From Bacillota bacterium (lineage in GTDB: Bacteria > Bacillota > Clostridia > Peptostreptococcales > Anaerovoracaceae): a DNA stretch of 24,472 nucleotides. Below, piece by piece: positions 22,546 through 24,472 of the stretch (positions are counted from its first letter, which is position 1; every line of letters starts with the position of its first letter). The DNA lies in contig JAGBGL010000035.1 in assembly GCA_017936025.1 (NCBI GenBank), positions 1 through 24,472 on the forward strand, in the 5' to 3' direction. A program made the position numbers and the translations under genes. Under the pieces are notes generated by a model, which did not search any database, was not told the DNA's origin, and saw only the letters and a list, made by a program, of their open reading frames with translations.

Positions 22546-24472
22546 TTAAATTTTCATAGTCAGTCCGATTTTCTGCTTGTCATAATCGATATTGATGATT
22601 TTGACCTTTACAGTATCTCCTACGGAAACGGCGTCCATCGGATGCTTGATATATTTTTTACTCATTTCGGAAATGTGTACAAGTCCGTCATTTTTGACTC
22701 CGATATCAACGAACGCTCCGAAGTCAACTACGTTTCGTACTGTGCCCATCAGTTCCATATCCACCTTCAGATCCTCAAAACTTCTTACATCATTTCTGAA
22801 GATAACTGCCGGCGCATCTTCACGCGGGTCTCTTCCCGGTTTTTTCATTTCCTCAATGATATCCTTCAGAGTCATAGAACCGATTTCAAGTTCTGCGGCC
22901 AGCTTTTCTATGGCTTTGCCCAGATTCTTTTTAGGATTTTCAGGTTCCTTTGAAATCTCTGCCAGTGCAGCCAGCCCCTTCTTACGTACAGCAGGCTTTT
23001 CTGCCTTTGGCTTTTCCTTATACATTTCTGCGATTTTCAGCTCGATGTCGCCTAATCCGCCTTTTGTGATATCGGCTTTGTCCAGCCCCAGTTTTTCCAG
23101 CATAGCTTCCGCTGCCTTATAAGATTCAGGATGTACTGATGTAGCATCCAGAGGGTTCTTGCCATCAGAGATACGCATGAATCCGGCACACTGGTTGAAA
23201 GTCTTTTCGCCCAGTTTTGAAACCTTCTTCAGCTGTTTTCTGTCTGTGAATGCACCCTGTTCTTCACGGTATGCAACGATATTCTTCGCGATACCCATGT
23301 TTATTCCGGCAACATGCGCCAGCAGGCTTGGAGATGCTGTATTCAGATCTACGCCTACACGGTTAACGCAGTCTTCTACCACATTATCCAGTGCGGATTC
23401 CAGCAGGCCCTGGTTGATATCATGCTGATACTGCCCTACGCCGATACTCTTTGTAGGGATTTTAACCAGCTCTGCCAGCGGGTCCTGCAGTCTGCGGCCG
23501 AGAGACATAGCGCCTCTTGTCGTAACATCCAGAGTAGGATATTCTTCAGTAGCCAGCTTGGAAGCAGAGTATACTGAAGCCCCGGCTTCGTTAACGATAG
23601 TGTACTGGATGTCATAGCCGTATTTCTTGATGAAGTTGGCAACAACCTCTTCAGTTTCACGTGATCCGGTTCCGTTTCCGATAACGATAGTGTTGATTCT
23701 GTATTTGTCAGCCAGCTTTTTCAGAGTTGCTTCTGTGCCAGCGATATCATTCTTAGGCTGTGTAGGATAGATAGTTGTATAAGCCAGCAGTTTTCCCGTT
23801 TCATTCAGAACCGCAACCTTGCATCCTGTTCTGTAGCCTGGGTCGATACTGATGATACGTGCGCCTTTAACAGGCGGAACCATCAGCAGTTTCTCTGTAT
23901 TCTTGGCAAATACCTTTACCGCCTCTTCTTCAGCGCGTTCTGTCAGCATATTGCGCATTTCACGCTCAATTGACGGTGCCATCAGACGCTTGTAAGCATC
24001 TGCAACTGCTTCACGGACAGTTGCTGCAAATATGGATTTTTCATTTGTGATCACTGCATCACAGAGCAGTTTTTCGATCTGTTCTACAGGTACATTGACC
24101 TTGACCTTCAGCTTCTTTTCCTTCTCGCCGCGGTTGATTGCCAGTACGCGGTGGTTAGGGATCTTATTCAGCGCTTCCTGATGGTCGTAGTACATTTCAT
24201 ACACAGTTTTTTCTTCTGCGTCTACTGCCTCTGTTGCGATCACCCCTGTTTCCAGAGTCTTTTCACGTACAGAAGCTGTCAGTTCAGGGTCATCAGAAAC
24301 CTGTTCCGCAATAATGTCCATGGCCCCTGCAATAGCTGCCGCTGCATCAGGAACTTCATTTTCTTCATTGATGAACGGAGCGGCCTGTTCTTCTACAGAA
24401 CCTTCCTCAAGAGCCTGCTCCATGAAAAGCTCTGCCAGCGGAGCCAGCCCTCTTGCTCTTGCCTTGGAAGCC
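22546..24472 (-). CDS. tex: Tex-like S1 RNA-binding protein (5' end cut by the right edge)
   Basis: The frame is open to the window edge, so about 642 C-terminal residues are visible out of the usual 700-750; the ATG at 24423 is internal, since ASKARARGLAPLAEL reads in frame before it as in other Tex proteins. Domains in order: the Tex N-terminal helical region, a YqgF/RNase H-like domain (IISIDPGYRTGCKVAVLNE), a helix-hairpin-helix (NTASPSLLAHVAGINMGIAK and SKLGEKTFNQCAGFMRI), and a C-terminal S1 domain (VRNVVDFGAFVDIGVKNDG, HISEMSKK). Tex is a conserved nucleic-acid-binding accessory factor of transcription. Spacing of 51 bp to the HD gene suggests co-transcription. Confidence 0.95.
   Translation of the reverse strand, partial: ASKARARGLAPLAELFMEQALEEGSVEEQAAPFINEENEVPDAAAAIAGAMDIIAEQVSDDPELTASVREKTLETGVIATEAVDAEEKTVYEMYYDHQEALNKIPNHRVLAINRGEKEKKLKVKVNVPVEQIEKLLCDAVITNEKSIFAATVREAVADAYKRLMAPSIEREMRNMLTERAEEEAVKVFAKNTEKLLMVPPVKGARIISIDPGYRTGCKVAVLNETGKLLAYTTIYPTQPKNDIAGTEATLKKLADKYRINTIVIGNGTGSRETEEVVANFIKKYGYDIQYTIVNEAGASVYSASKLATEEYPTLDVTTRGAMSLGRRLQDPLAELVKIPTKSIGVGQYQHDINQGLLESALDNVVEDCVNRVGVDLNTASPSLLAHVAGINMGIAKNIVAYREEQGAFTDRKQLKKVSKLGEKTFNQCAGFMRISDGKNPLDATSVHPESYKAAEAMLEKLGLDKADITKGGLGDIELKIAEMYKEKPKAEKPAVRKKGLAALAEISKEPENPKKNLGKAIEKLAAELEIGSMTLKDIIEEMKKPGRDPREDAPAVIFRNDVRSFEDLKVDMELMGTVRNVVDFGAFVDIGVKNDGLVHISEMSKKYIKHPMDAVSVGDTVKVKIINIDYDKQKIGLTMKI

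Noticed and set aside
1..24472. CRISPR arrays, insertion sequences, tRNA or rRNA genes
   Set aside because: No regularly spaced direct repeats, transposase motifs, terminal inverted repeats with target duplications, or tRNA/rRNA signatures were seen on reading the window.

Overview
The window is an anaerobic Clostridia-type (Firmicutes) chromosome segment of moderate GC. AddB, a stand-alone ABC-F protein, Tex, AGGAGG-like ribosome-binding sites and sigma-A-like promoters support this. A family XIII/Anaerovoracaceae-like host is plausible but is a guess. No rRNA, tRNA, insertion sequence, prophage or CRISPR array was seen.

Region 1 (about 1-14,670, all genes on the minus strand) is a molybdenum-hydroxylase island. 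Its centre is a 954-aa protein closely resembling Desulfovibrio aldehyde oxidoreductase (MOP): two [2Fe-2S] domains fused to a Mo-pterin catalytic chain. Read 5' to 3', the genes are: a cysteine-stripped CCG-domain protein, a C-GCAxxG-C-C protein, a radical SAM protein (TrsS/MJ0619-like), a CobW-type GTPase, the Mo hydroxylase, a FAD/iron-sulfur/CCG oxidoreductase, two small Cys4 proteins, a methyltransferase (TrsM-like), a short AMP-ligase, XdhC, a MocA-like nucleotidyltransferase fused to a histidine phosphatase, and a CRP/FNR-like regulator cut by the left edge. The set matches, as I recall it, the genes beside mop in Desulfovibrio (DVU_1551 to DVU_1559 family names). The joint function of these genes is not established as far as I know. 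The combination suggests maturation or modification of a Mo-pterin cofactor plus an electron-transfer partner.

Three copies of an RNA element, recognised as the molybdenum-cofactor (Moco) riboswitch, lie in this island on the coding strand: before the CCG paralog, before the Mo hydroxylase, and before the CRP/FNR-like gene. The first two are followed by intrinsic terminators. The third overlaps the ribosome-binding site. In all three, the conserved GGAAAGG strand that closes the aptamer is also the strand needed for expression (antiterminator or Shine-Dalgarno), so the sequence predicts that ligand switches the genes off.

Region 2 (about 14,690-18,961, minus strand) holds addB and a ferredoxin-nitroreductase fusion behind a clear promoter, ending at a strong terminator. 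addA is not adjacent. Region 3 (about 19,058-20,747, plus strand) is a single ABC-F ATPase gene with its own promoter and a bidirectional terminator. Region 4 (20,750-24,472, minus strand) has a Tex-like RNA-binding protein cut by the right edge, an HD-domain protein with an unassigned C-terminal half, and a HAD phosphatase. The last two overlap by 4 bp.
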